Of a stretch of 25,695 bases of DNA, positions 1 through 7,971 are shown piece after piece. Below the pieces are notes generated by a model. That model worked only from the letters and a program-made list of their open reading frames with translations, made no database searches and was not told where the DNA came from. The translations under genes and the position numbers were made by a program. The stretch covers positions 1-25,695 of the forward strand of contig CAZHBA010000102.1 in assembly GCA_964530225.1 (NCBI GenBank), given 5' to 3'. Source of the DNA: CAZHBA01 sp964530225. Lineage in GTDB: Bacteria > Pseudomonadota > Alphaproteobacteria > UBA6615. Position 1 is the stretch's first letter. Every line of letters starts with the position of its first letter.

Positions 1-2
1 TT

Positions 3-779
3 CGCCTGGTCACGGGCGACACCGAGGTTACGCCCTATGGCGGCGGCACCTGGGCGTCGCGCGGTGCGGGTGTCGGAGGTGAGGCCACATGGCAGACTGC
101 GCGTGCGCTGCGCGAGAATATCCTGGCGCTCGCGGCGATGATCACCCAGTCCCAGCCGGGTGAACTCGATATTGCGAAGGGCGTCGTGATCAACCGGGCG
201 ACGGGCGAAGAACAGATTTCGCTCGCCGAATGCGGCCGTATCGCCTATTTCCGTCCGGATACACTCGATAATTTTCAGCCTGAACTGATGGTGACACGTC
301 ATTTCGTTCCCAAGCAGTTCCCCTTTTGCTTCACGAACGGCGTGCTTGCCTGTCATATTGAGCTGGATCCGGATACCGGCCTGATCCGACCCCTGAAGTT
401 CTGGTGTGTTGAGGATTGCGGCACGGTGCTGAATCCGCAGCTCGTGGATGAGCAGATCCGCGGCGGTATCGCCCACGGGCTCGGGCCCACGCTCTACGAG
501 CAGTGCCTTTATGACGAACGGGGGCAACTGCTCAATGGTAGTCTCGCAGACTATTTGGTCCCCACGACGGGGGAGATGCCGGACACGATCGTTGGCCATG
601 TCACAACCGCGACACAGGAATCCGAACTTGGCGCCAAGGGCGCCGGAGAGGCCGGCACCGCCGGTACGCCGGGCGCCGTTTTGAATGCGCTGAACGACGC
701 GCTTGCGCCCTTCGGGGCGGAGCTGACGGATATGCCGTTCACACCTGAGAAAGTGTTGCGCGCGCTCGGTCGGGCATGA
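3..779 (+). CDS. Molybdenum hydroxylase large subunit (xanthine dehydrogenase/CoxL type), C-terminal part
   Basis: The frame is open from the window edge, so the N-terminal part is missing. The visible end has landmarks of the molybdopterin-binding subunit of the xanthine dehydrogenase/aldehyde oxidase/CO dehydrogenase family: GDTEVTPYGGGTWASRGAG near the start of the fragment, then a GxxxGLG-type stretch (RGGIAHGLGPTLYEQ), and the GAKGAGEAGT segment that carries the catalytic glutamate in this family. These enzymes hydroxylate heterocycles, aldehydes or CO with a molybdenum-cytosine-dinucleotide cofactor, normally with FAD and 2Fe-2S subunits that would lie to the left. The C-terminus (FTPEKVLRALGRA) looks natural. 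The stop codon is immediately followed by a tRNA 3' fragment, so the gene probably sits at the end of an integrated island. The substrate cannot be told from this fragment. Confidence 0.88.
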   Translation, partial: RLVTGDTEVTPYGGGTWASRGAGVGGEATWQTARALRENILALAAMITQSQPGELDIAKGVVINRATGEEQISLAECGRIAYFRPDTLDNFQPELMVTRHFVPKQFPFCFTNGVLACHIELDPDTGLIRPLKFWCVEDCGTVLNPQLVDEQIRGGIAHGLGPTLYEQCLYDERGQLLNGSLADYLVPTTGEMPDTIVGHVTTATQESELGAKGAGEAGTAGTPGAVLNALNDALAPFGAELTDMPFTPEKVLRALGRA

Positions 780-808
780 CGCAGGTTCAAATTCTGCCCC
801 CGCAACCA
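780..808 (+). other. tRNA 3'-end fragment, probable attachment site
   Basis: This stretch reads as the T-arm, acceptor 3' strand and CCA of a tRNA: stem GCAGG (781-785), loop TTCAAAT (786-792), stem TCTGC (793-797), acceptor CCCCGCA (798-804), discriminator A and CCA (806-808). The A at position 72 of the acceptor strand is typical of bacterial initiator tRNA-Met, and the remembered fMet 3' end matches apart from one base. No 5' half is present: the preceding bases are the end of the hydroxylase gene. The normally invariant G53-C61 pair is G-T here, consistent with a decaying copy. tRNA 3' ends are classic integrase attachment sites, so this is inferred to be the right end (attR-like) of an island lying to the left. 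Confidence 0.72.
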
Positions 809-814
809 AAAATA

Positions 815-848
815 AATCCCGCTAATTCATACAGTTAGCGGGATTTTT
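815..848 (+). terminator. Rho-independent terminator
   Basis: A perfect 11-bp stem (AATCCCGCTAA at 815-825, TTAGCGGGATT at 835-845) with a 9-base loop runs into a T-rich tail, and an A-rich stretch precedes it, so it could work in both directions. It starts six bases after the CCA of the tRNA fragment and may be the original terminator of the tRNA gene. Confidence 0.8.
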
Positions 849-1032
849 CTTTGCCTCTAGGCCGCCTGATATCAACCGTTCCTGCTAAAATTGCCGCATT
901 TATTGCCGCTTTTTTCCCTGCTAGGCTTATACGTTGGGTCTCCTTTGGTGAAACCTTGATTAGGTCCAATGCAGTGACGTTTGGGGCGACCCCAGACTGC
1001 CCTCGGCGGTCAAGAAAGGTGGTGTAGGACAA
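835..1032 (-). CDS. Hypothetical small basic protein (65 aa), doubtful
   Basis: This open frame starts with TTG, with only a weak purine stretch upstream and an in-frame TGA two codons before the start. The product is short and ends in a basic tail (RRPRGKEKSR). I recognise no domain. Its last codons fall inside the terminator stem at 815-848, which argues against a real gene. It fills the gap between the tRNA fragment and the 28-bp repeat. It may be a remnant of the tRNA-downstream region or a chance frame. Confidence 0.2.
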   Translation of the reverse strand: MSYTTFLDRRGQSGVAPNVTALDLIKVSPKETQRISLAGKKAAINAAILAGTVDIRRPRGKEKSR

Positions 1033-1039
1033 TCTTCAG

Positions 1040-1067
1040 CGCATACGATATCAGGGACAGGGCATCA
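1040..1067 (+). repeat. 28-bp direct repeat, left copy
   Basis: CGCATACGAT, two variable bases, then CAGGGACAGGGCATCA. The same 28 bases recur at 9379-9406 in the same orientation with only the two central bases changed (26 of 28 identical). The flanks of the two copies do not match. Together the copies bracket the hydantoinase, reductase and transporter block. The remaining sequence from here to 1136 shows no gene or clear signal. Confidence 0.75.
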
Positions 1068-1136
1068 CCGATCACGGCCCAGGGGCCCGGGCGCCTGTTG
1101 CGATGGCTAGATTGGGCCGACGGCCACTGCCAGCGT

Positions 1137-1424
1137 TCAGGTGCCGGCCTTCAGGGCAACGCTAGCGACCGGCGCGTCGTCGGCGAGTACCATGTCGACC
1201 TCGAACAGCGTGCCGCAGGAGGCGCACAGATAGTGGCGCAGCACAAATTGGCTCGCCGCGGCGTGGCGCAGCGCCGGCTCGCCGAAGTTGATGTCCTCGT
1301 CGTAGCTGGCGGCGAAGTCTTTGTAGTTGGCGTTCGCCGGACCGAGTTCCGCCTCGCAGTGCCGGCAGGCATAGGCCTGGCCGTTCGCGGTCTCGGCCAG
1401 TTCCAGGTTTTCAAGCAATTGCAT
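1137..1424 (-). CDS. Small two-CxxC protein, acetone/acetophenone carboxylase small-subunit-like
   Basis: This 95-aa protein has two CxxC pairs (C20/C23 and C67/C70) that look like a zinc site. Its tyrosine-rich middle and C-terminal pattern (ending CASCGTLFEVDMVL) resemble the small gamma-type subunit of acetone carboxylase and related acetophenone carboxylase components, which travel with HyuA/HyuB-like subunits. It is the last gene of the minus-strand operon. Its ATG lies 14 bases inside the end of the hyuB-like gene, with an AAGGAG ribosome-binding site, so translation is probably coupled. Acetone carboxylase gamma is longer (about 168 aa), so this is a compact version. The family call is by pattern and gene context. 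Confidence 0.65.
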   Translation of the reverse strand: MQLLENLELAETANGQAYACRHCEAELGPANANYKDFAASYDEDINFGEPALRHAAASQFVLRHYLCASCGTLFEVDMVLADDAPVASVALKAGT

Positions 1425-3270
1425 GGTTGGCGCTCCTTACGAGCCGGTCTTGGCGGATGGCCTCGCGGCGCGCGGTCGTCGCATCGACATCGACGCCGCC
1501 GGCATCAGCCAGAACGACGCCGTAGACGGTGTGCGCGGCCGCGGCGCTGACGTAGCCGTCGCGGACATCGACTTCGACGGCGTCAGGATCGCGATCAAGC
1601 GGGTCGCCAAAGCCGCCGCCGCCGGCCGAGACGAAGCCGTAGATGACGTCGTCGCCATCCATCTCCGTTGTCCCCTTGGGGTCGAGCGGGTCCCACTCGC
1701 CGGCGAGCTCGTCGAATTTCGTCGGTAGCGCGGTGCCGTCGGCGAGAGCCTTTTTGATACCGGCCCGGCGCATGATGCCCGCGGGTGTGTGCGACGCCGG
1801 CAGCCCACCGGCGAAGCCGAGGCACGGGCGCGGATCGCTGCCGACGCTGATGGTCACGATATCGATGTGCTCGGCGCCCCAGCCGACCATCGCGTTCTCG
1901 AGGCCGTTGCCGCCGCGGTACTTGCCGGGGCCGCCGGAATCGGGCGTGACGCGGCGCCACAAATACATCAGCGGAAACAGCATCTCGGTGGTCTCCACGT
2001 TGGCGATCATGGTCTTCACCGACCAGGTGTTCTGTGCCGCTCCGGTACCGTCGTGGCCCCGCCACCCGCCGGTGCCGCCGGCGAAATGATCCATCTCGAT
2101 AGTCGTAAAATAGCGTCCGTCGTCGCGCTGGCCGGAAAGGTTGTAGACGAAGAAGCTGCCGGTGACGCAGCCGCAGGCCTCCTCGCGCAACGCATCGCTG
2201 CAGCTGATCATCTTCGAAAAGACGTTCAGCGCCGCGGTCATGGTCAGGATGTTGGCGCCTGACGGTACGCCCGCGGAAACCGCCGCCGGCCGGACCGGAT
2301 TGACAATCGTGCCTTCGGGCAGCACGAAGTCGAGCCGCCGAAACAGCCCCTCGTTCCAGGGAATGTCATAACACACCATCGAGACGAACGGCGCCGCGGC
2401 CGAGCTCATCGTGCCGGCGACCGCCATATTCTCCGAGCCGGCCGTCTGCAGCGACGTGCCGGTGAAATCCAGGGTGATGCGCCCGTCCTGCTTGGTCGCG
2501 GTGATCTGCACCTTCAGATGCGGCTCGCGGCGGCCCTCAACGTAGTTGACGGTGGTCCAGCTACCATCGGGGATCATCGCCAGCTTGGCCGCTACCCGCT
2601 CGTCCGAGTAGCGGATAAGCTGCGCGAACAGCGCGATGACGGTGTCCTTGCCGTAGCGTTCCACCATCTCGACCAGGCGGCGCTTGACGACGTTGTTGGC
2701 GGCAATTTTGGCACGAATGTCGAGCAGGCCGAATTCGGGCGCACGCACCGCGTTGCGGAAGAAGTCCTCGATGTCGCGGCGGATGACGCCGCGGTCAACG
2801 AGCTTAAGCCCCGGCGCTGAAAAGCCCTCCTCGTAGAGGTTGCGTGCGTTCACACAGACGCTGCCGCGGTCGATCCCGCCGACGTCGGACTGGTGCGATC
2901 CGCAACCGGTCCAGGCGATGATCTCGCCCTCAAAGAACACCGGCGCCAGCAGTTGCACGTCGTTGTAGTGGATCGGCCCGATGTAGGGGTCACTCAGCAA
3001 AAACTGGTCGTCCTCGGCAAATCCGGGATTGTCGGCATAGTTGGCGATGACGTGTCGAATCCCATAGGAGAGCGACCGCGTCCAGTGCAGCACCCCGCCG
3101 CCGAACACCGCCAGTTCGCCGGCCGGCGTGCAGATCGCTTCCTGGTGATCACCGGCCTCATAGACAACCGGGTTACCGGAAACTTGACCGATCGTGTAGT
3201 AGGCCTCGTCGATAATCGCGTCGAGCTTGTGGCGCAGCACACCAAATGTAATGGGATCGAGTGTCGTCAT
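1411..3270 (-). CDS. hyuB: Hydantoinase B / oxoprolinase-family subunit (carboxylase alpha-like)
   Basis: A 619-aa protein of the HyuB/oxoprolinase family. The N-terminus (DPITFGVLRHKLDAIIDEA) is typical, as are the DPYIGPIHYND stretch (about residues 94-104) and GCGSHQSDVGG (about 122-132), where H126 and D129 match the family's metal-binding positions. The C-terminal GGPGKYRGGNG and GGGGFGDPLDRD segments are also typical. The family includes N-methylhydantoinase, 5-oxoprolinase and acetone/acetophenone carboxylase subunits, all ATP-dependent. The small CxxC protein downstream favours the carboxylase branch, although acetone carboxylase alpha is longer (about 776 aa). Its ATG overlaps the hyuA stop by four bases (ATGA), which indicates coupled translation and a stoichiometric complex. 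The substrate is unknown. Confidence 0.88.
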   Translation of the reverse strand: MTTLDPITFGVLRHKLDAIIDEAYYTIGQVSGNPVVYEAGDHQEAICTPAGELAVFGGGVLHWTRSLSYGIRHVIANYADNPGFAEDDQFLLSDPYIGPIHYNDVQLLAPVFFEGEIIAWTGCGSHQSDVGGIDRGSVCVNARNLYEEGFSAPGLKLVDRGVIRRDIEDFFRNAVRAPEFGLLDIRAKIAANNVVKRRLVEMVERYGKDTVIALFAQLIRYSDERVAAKLAMIPDGSWTTVNYVEGRREPHLKVQITATKQDGRITLDFTGTSLQTAGSENMAVAGTMSSAAAPFVSMVCYDIPWNEGLFRRLDFVLPEGTIVNPVRPAAVSAGVPSGANILTMTAALNVFSKMISCSDALREEACGCVTGSFFVYNLSGQRDDGRYFTTIEMDHFAGGTGGWRGHDGTGAAQNTWSVKTMIANVETTEMLFPLMYLWRRVTPDSGGPGKYRGGNGLENAMVGWGAEHIDIVTISVGSDPRPCLGFAGGLPASHTPAGIMRRAGIKKALADGTALPTKFDELAGEWDPLDPKGTTEMDGDDVIYGFVSAGGGGFGDPLDRDPDAVEVDVRDGYVSAAAAHTVYGVVLADAGGVDVDATTARREAIRQDRLVRSANHAIA

Positions 3271-5393
3271 GCGGGCACCTCTGCCATCGTTGCGCTAGCG
3301 GCCATTGCCGGGTCTCCGTCCAGGGCGGCGATACGAACGTTCCCGTGACCGTCGACGTGCGCGCGAAACGCCGGCGGCACGACAATCGTCGTATGCGGCG
3401 CTTCGATAATCGTCGGGCCGGCGATTTCGTTACCCGCTTCAAGCAGGTTTGACCGATAGATGGCCGTCTCGCGAAAGACCCCGTCGAACCAGGCATCGCG
3501 CGATCCGACCCAGGCAGCGGTGGGATCGGCCGACACGGCGGACCGTGTGGGGCGTTCGGGCGTCGGTAGGTAGCCGTAGCCTTCGACGGTGAATGCCGTG
3601 ACGAAGCAGCCCGCTTCGACGAAGGCGGAGCCCTTACCGTAGAGCCTCTCGTAGAGCGCGTCGAAGGCCTGGTTAACCTGGCCGATCGCCGCGTCGTCGT
3701 AGCTGCGGCGCGCGATCGGCACCGTCACCGTGTGGACCTGGACGCCGTAGCGCATATCGAGGCTGTAGACGATGTCGCGCCGCGCCTCGGGCGACTCGTC
3801 GCGGTCGAGGCGCGCCACCACCTGCGCCTCGAGCGCCGCGAGTTTTTCGTTGAATTCCGTCGTGTCGATCGGCATGGCGGCGAATTCGAGCAGGCGCGCC
3901 CGGTGCAGCAGCGGCGCGGTGGCTACGCCAAGCGCGGAAAACGTGCCGGCCAGCGCCGGCACCACGACCTCGGTGATTGCCAGCTCTTGCGCGTAAAACG
4001 CCGCGTGCATAGCGCCAGCGCCACCGAACGCGTAGAAGGTGAAATCGCGCGGGTCGTAGCCGTGGGCGATGACCTGGCGCGACACCAGCGACGCCATGTG
4101 CGCGTTGGCGATAGCGAAAATGCCGGCGGCGGCTTCCTCGATGCCCATGTCGAGACCGGCCGCGACGTCGGTAAGCGCCTGGCGCGCCAGGTCGAGCTGC
4201 AACGTGTCGCGGCCGCCGAGGAAGTAATTTGGATTGAGATAGCCGAGCACGGCGGCGGCGTCGGTCACCGTTGGCAGCGTGCCGCCGTGGCCGTAGCAGG
4301 CGGGCCCGGGAACCGCGCCGGCGCTTTGTGGGCCGACGTTGAGCGCGCCGCCATCGTCGATCCATGCGATCGAGCCGCCGCCGGCGCCAATCGACTCCAC
4401 CTCGATCATCGGGAAGCCGACCGGATAGCGCGACACCAGTGGCGATCGGGCGACGATCCACGTGCCGTCGGCGATGATGCCGACGTCGAAGCTGGTGCCG
4501 CCGACGTCGGCGGTGATGACATTCTTGTGCCCGAGCAGCTCACCCTCGCTGCGGCTCGCGATCACGCCGCCAGCAGGGCCCGACTTCAGCGTGTAGGCCG
4601 GCACCGTCTCGCTGACGTAAAGTGCGCCGCCGTCGCTCTGGCCGACAAGGAGCTCGCCGCCAAAGCCGTGCTGCTGCAGCAGCGCCTCGAGCTCGTCGAG
4701 CGAAGCGGTCAGCCGGGGCGCCACGTAGGCGTTGATCGCCGCGGTGTTAAATCGCTCGTACTCGCCGAGATGCTCAGCGATTTCGTGCGAGGCGCAGACG
4801 AAGATATCGGGGTGACGAGTCTGGATAATTTCCTTGGCCTGGCGTTCGTGGTCGGGGTTGCGCACCGACCACATGAAACCGATGGAAAGCGCCTCCGCGC
4901 CCGCCGCGAGCAAATCGTCGCTTACGGCAGCGACCTCGTCGGGGTCGAGAGGAACGACAACTCGGCCGTCACGGTCGATGCGTTCGTGCACGCCGCGTGT
5001 CAGCCGCCGTGGCACCACCAGCGGTGCCTTATGCTGCCGGTAGGCGCGCCGCACCTCGGCGAGGCTGAGGCCCGTCCAGGCCGCCATGCCGCGGCCGATG
5101 TCGAGGATGTCCTCGAAGCCACTCGTCGTGACGAGGCCGGTCTCGGCGCCGGTTCGGGTCAGCAAGGTGTTGATCGCGGTGGTGCCGCTGAAGCGGAAAA
5201 TCCGCGTTTCGGCCAGCAGCGCCGCCAGATCGAGCCCGCGCTGCTGCGCGGCATCGCGCACGCTGTCGAGGATGCCGTCGCCGAGGCGCTCCGCCGTCGT
5301 CGGCGCCTTGCCGGTAACAACGTGCCCGTCATCACCGATCGCGACGGCGTCGGTAAACGTGCCGCCGGTGTCGACGCCGATCAGGTATCCCAT
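3267..5393 (-). CDS. hyuA: Hydantoinase A / oxoprolinase-family ATP-binding subunit (carboxylase beta-like)
   Basis: A 708-aa HyuA-type protein. GVDTGGTFTDAVAIG at residues 6-20 is the first phosphate-binding motif of the actin-like ATPase fold, and a second (DVGGTSFDVG) lies near residue 300, preceded by a GPAGGV segment. A GAGGGSIAW motif follows. The length is close to acetone carboxylase beta (about 717 aa), and the GRGMAAWTGLSLAEVRRAYR stretch near residue 92 resembles the acetone/acetophenone carboxylase branch. The inferred role is ATP-dependent activation of a carbonyl or cyclic amide for the HyuB partner. An AAGGGGG ribosome-binding site precedes the ATG, 24 bases after the upstream lyase gene ends. 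It is the second gene of the operon. Confidence 0.88.
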   Translation of the reverse strand: MGYLIGVDTGGTFTDAVAIGDDGHVVTGKAPTTAERLGDGILDSVRDAAQQRGLDLAALLAETRIFRFSGTTAINTLLTRTGAETGLVTTSGFEDILDIGRGMAAWTGLSLAEVRRAYRQHKAPLVVPRRLTRGVHERIDRDGRVVVPLDPDEVAAVSDDLLAAGAEALSIGFMWSVRNPDHERQAKEIIQTRHPDIFVCASHEIAEHLGEYERFNTAAINAYVAPRLTASLDELEALLQQHGFGGELLVGQSDGGALYVSETVPAYTLKSGPAGGVIASRSEGELLGHKNVITADVGGTSFDVGIIADGTWIVARSPLVSRYPVGFPMIEVESIGAGGGSIAWIDDGGALNVGPQSAGAVPGPACYGHGGTLPTVTDAAAVLGYLNPNYFLGGRDTLQLDLARQALTDVAAGLDMGIEEAAAGIFAIANAHMASLVSRQVIAHGYDPRDFTFYAFGGAGAMHAAFYAQELAITEVVVPALAGTFSALGVATAPLLHRARLLEFAAMPIDTTEFNEKLAALEAQVVARLDRDESPEARRDIVYSLDMRYGVQVHTVTVPIARRSYDDAAIGQVNQAFDALYERLYGKGSAFVEAGCFVTAFTVEGYGYLPTPERPTRSAVSADPTAAWVGSRDAWFDGVFRETAIYRSNLLEAGNEIAGPTIIEAPHTTIVVPPAFRAHVDGHGNVRIAALDGDPAMAASATMAEVPA

Positions 5394-5417
5394 GGGGCCC
5401 CCTTAACCGTTGCTAGC

Positions 5418-6386
5418 CTACCAGCCGTGCGGTTCGGTGTCGAAAATGCCGATTGGCGCAAGCTCGCCGCGCAGAAGCTCACAGGCGGCCACGTCAAGCG
5501 GCCGGATCGGCAACCGGGTCGGCCCGACCGGGCGGCCCATCATCGCCATCGCCGCCTTGATCGGCGCCGGGTAGCCAACCTTGAACAGCTGCCACAGGTG
5601 CGAGCACTTCTCCTGCCGCGCTTGTACATCCTCGGTGCGGCCCTCGACGATGGCGTTGTAAAGTCCGGTCACCAGATTTGGCGCCACGCCGCCGAACGCC
5701 GACAATGAGCCTCTGCCGCCCAACGCCATTGCCGGCTCGAGGTATTCGATGCCGAGCATCAACGCGAAGTCAGGCCGCAGCCGGGCCGCTCGGCGCAGTT
5801 CGATGAACGTCTCGAAATTGTGGCTCGCTTCTTTGAGACCGATGAAGTTATCGAAGCGCTCGATCAGGCGCACCAGGGTTTCTGGGCTCAGCCCGATGCC
5901 GTTTTGATAGGCCGGTGAGTTGTAGGCCATCACAGCAATGTCGACCGACTCCATGATCGCGGCGAAATGCTCGTAGATTGCTTCCTGTGGCGGTTTCCAG
6001 TAGTACGGCGAAATGGCGATGACACCGTCCGCACCGACCCGCTCGGCATGGCGGGCCAGATCGACCGCAGCGTCGGTACCCGGCATCGACACGTTAACCA
6101 CCACCGGCACGCGGCCGTCGGCGGCCTTGACCGCGGTTTCGGCAAGGCGCCGGCGCTCCTCGTCTGTCAGGTTGAGCGATTCGGCGATGTGCAAGCAGAC
6201 CATTATCGCCGTCGTGCCCGGCTTGCGCTGGCCGATGTGGAAATCTATGAGCTTCTCGTAGGTTGCGTAGTCGACGGCGAGATCTTCCGTCATCGGGGTC
6301 ACCGGAGATTGCATGATCCCCTTTGGCACGGTACGCAGCCCGGCAACCGGGCGCGCCGCGTCGACGGTTTCGGTGACGGCTGCCAT
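5418..6386 (-). CDS. DHDPS/N-acetylneuraminate lyase-family aldolase, divergent active site
   Basis: A 322-aa (beta/alpha)8 class I aldolase-family protein. The Schiff-base lysine is visible as K185 in FIGLKEAS, the active-site tyrosine as Y155 in AVMAYNSP, and the SPYYWKPPQEAIYEHF segment (residues 126-141) matches the canonical PYY-x-x-PxQE-x-x-Y-x-HF. The usual GTTGES motif is replaced by LHIAES (residues 65-70), so both threonines of the dihydrodipicolinate synthase triad are lost. It is therefore probably not DapA but a lyase or hydro-lyase on another keto acid. It is the first gene of the minus-strand operon, with AAGGGAG upstream of the ATG. It may process the product of the HyuA/HyuB enzyme. 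The substrate is unknown. Confidence 0.85.
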   Translation of the reverse strand: MAAVTETVDAARPVAGLRTVPKGIMQSPVTPMTEDLAVDYATYEKLIDFHIGQRKPGTTAIMVCLHIAESLNLTDEERRRLAETAVKAADGRVPVVVNVSMPGTDAAVDLARHAERVGADGVIAISPYYWKPPQEAIYEHFAAIMESVDIAVMAYNSPAYQNGIGLSPETLVRLIERFDNFIGLKEASHNFETFIELRRAARLRPDFALMLGIEYLEPAMALGGRGSLSAFGGVAPNLVTGLYNAIVEGRTEDVQARQEKCSHLWQLFKVGYPAPIKAAMAMMGRPVGPTRLPIRPLDVAACELLRGELAPIGIFDTEPHGW

Positions 6387-6759
6387 GGTTTTTCTCCCTT
6401 GATGTTCGCACCAACGCGCGCCTTCGCATTGCCGAACTTATCAACTGCGATGGGGCGCAGCAATCCGGCCCGCGGTTGCCGCGGCCAGTCCAGCCGGACC
6501 ATGACGACACCCAGCGCGGCCAACGCGACCGCGCGCCCGACGCCCATTGGATCAGCCACAGCCACGCCGGTGTCGGCGTGGCGACACAGGCCGACGGACT
6601 GTTGCCGCTGACTCAGCAGGCTCTGTCGGTACTGGTCCACACTGGATATCGCGATTACGATGTCTCGGCTAGAAAGCGCCACTCGAAGTCCTTTCCAACC
6701 ACACGGACCACACCACCCAAGGAGAGGGTCGAACTTCGCTGCAGCTGAGAGGGGGCACC
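6387..6759. promoter_or_regulatory. Divergent intergenic region with a perfect 9-bp hairpin
   Basis: This 373-base gap separates the minus-strand lyase operon from the plus-strand reductase, so promoters for both should lie here. I could not pick convincing -35/-10 pairs. It contains a perfect inverted repeat at 6561-6582 (GCCACGCCG, loop GTGT, CGGCGTGGC) with no T-run, more like an operator or structured element than a terminator. The reductase ribosome-binding site (GAGAGGGGG) lies just before its ATG. Open frames crossing the gap resemble no protein I know. There is no regulator gene here. Confidence 0.4.
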
Positions 6760-7737
6760 ATGCAATACCGCCAAGTGGGAAACTCTGGCTTGCGCGTCTC
6801 GCTCAACGGCCTCGGCTGCAATAATTTCGGTGCCCGCATGAACACCGAAGAGGCGCGCCCCATCGTCTACCAGGCGCTCGATCTCGGCGTTACCCTGTTC
6901 GACACCGCCGATTCCTACGGCTCCGGCGGTTCGGAGAGCGCGCTCGGGGAAATCCTCGGCAGTCGACGGCAGGACATCGTGCTGGCCTCTAAATTCGGCC
7001 TGTCGCTGGAGGTGTCGCCGCGCCGCGTGCTCCCGGTTACGCGCGATTACATCATGGATGCCGTCGACGGCAGTCTGCGCCGCTTAAAGACAGATTGGAT
7101 CGACCTGTACCAGCTGCACGCGCTACATCCGCAGACCCAGATCGAAGAAGTGTTGCGCGCGCTCGACGACCTGGTGAGGCAAGGCAAGGTCCGCTATGTC
7201 GGCTGCAGCAACCTGCCGGAGTGGCGCGTCGTCGACGCCAACTGGAGCGCGCAGAGCCAGGGTCTCAGCCCGTTCGTTTCGTCACAGAACGAATACAACC
7301 TGCTCTATCGTGCGGTGGAGAAAGAGCTGTTGCCGGCATTGCGGGAAAAACAGATGGGCTTCCTGCCCTTCTTTCCGCTGGCCGTCGGCGTACTGACCGG
7401 CAAGTACCGCAAGGGTCGGGAGATCCCGGCTGGCACCCGGCTCCACCTGGCGCCCCATATCGCGGCCCGTTATTTCAACGAGGAAACCATGGTCATCGTC
7501 GAGGCGTTGATCGCGTTCGCTGAGGCCCGCGACCGATCGCTGCTCGAGCTGTCGTTCGCCTGGCTGGCCAGCTGCGACGTGATCCCCAGTATTATCGCCG
7601 GCGCCAGCCGGCCCGAGCAGGTTGCGGCCAACGTCGCCGCCGTCGGATGGGAACTCACCGACGACGAGATTACGGAGATCGACGAAATCGCCACTTATGA
7701 CTCCGACAGTCGCTTTGGCAGCATATTCCGCGATTGA
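6760..7737 (+). CDS. Aldo/keto reductase
   Basis: A 325-aa protein of the aldo/keto reductase superfamily: an NADPH-dependent TIM-barrel oxidoreductase of aldehydes and ketones. The catalytic tetrad is intact: D48 (LFDTADSYG), Y53, K78 (VLASKFG) and H120 (LYQLHALHP). The C-terminal SIIAGASRPEQVAAN segment near residue 275 is the cofactor-phosphate binding region. Length and start (MQYRQVGNSGLRVS, good GAGGG site) are normal. It diverges from the lyase/hydantoinase operon and is inferred to act in the same catabolic module, reducing or oxidising a carbonyl intermediate. The exact subfamily is not determined. Confidence 0.9.
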   Translation: MQYRQVGNSGLRVSLNGLGCNNFGARMNTEEARPIVYQALDLGVTLFDTADSYGSGGSESALGEILGSRRQDIVLASKFGLSLEVSPRRVLPVTRDYIMDAVDGSLRRLKTDWIDLYQLHALHPQTQIEEVLRALDDLVRQGKVRYVGCSNLPEWRVVDANWSAQSQGLSPFVSSQNEYNLLYRAVEKELLPALREKQMGFLPFFPLAVGVLTGKYRKGREIPAGTRLHLAPHIAARYFNEETMVIVEALIAFAEARDRSLLELSFAWLASCDVIPSIIAGASRPEQVAANVAAVGWELTDDEITEIDEIATYDSDSRFGSIFRD

Positions 7738-7802
7738 GGTTCGTCACCTGATCGACTATTTTATGCTGGCAACCATATGGCAACCACCGTGACTGATTTC
7801 AG

Positions 7803-7848
7803 GGCGCTTACGAGGTGGAGTTTCGGGGGGTAGCGCCTATAGATTTTT
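7803..7848 (+). terminator. Possible terminator after the aldo/keto reductase gene
   Basis: GGCGCT (7803-7808) can pair with AGCGCC (7832-7837), with an additional AC/GT pairing inside, and ATTTTT follows at 7843-7848. The loop is long, so this is a weak call. The rest of the gap 7738-7971 shows only a doubled GGCAACCA near 7770 and no gene. Confidence 0.3.
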
Positions 7849-7971
7849 GACTCCCGCAAACGCTACATTCGTTCCGCTGCGTCGAAACAGCATAAATACT
7901 TGGTTAAACGCACATTTACCCGCACCCGCGCCGAGCTGCACCGGCCGTGACGGTGTGAACGCTCGCTTGCG

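Noticed and set aside
780..808. A complete tRNA gene ending at 808
   Set aside because: The 50 bases before 780 are hydroxylase coding sequence and cannot form the acceptor 5' strand, D-arm or anticodon arm.
3732..5708. Very long plus-strand open frame (658 codons) opposite the hyuA and lyase genes
   Set aside because: It is antisense to genes with clear catalytic motifs, and its His/Arg/Val/Asp-rich composition without any domain is typical of mirror frames in GC-rich DNA.
6299..6748. Open frames in the gap between the lyase and aldo/keto reductase genes
   Set aside because: No ribosome-binding site or recognisable protein pattern; they overlap the lyase start or the reductase leader.
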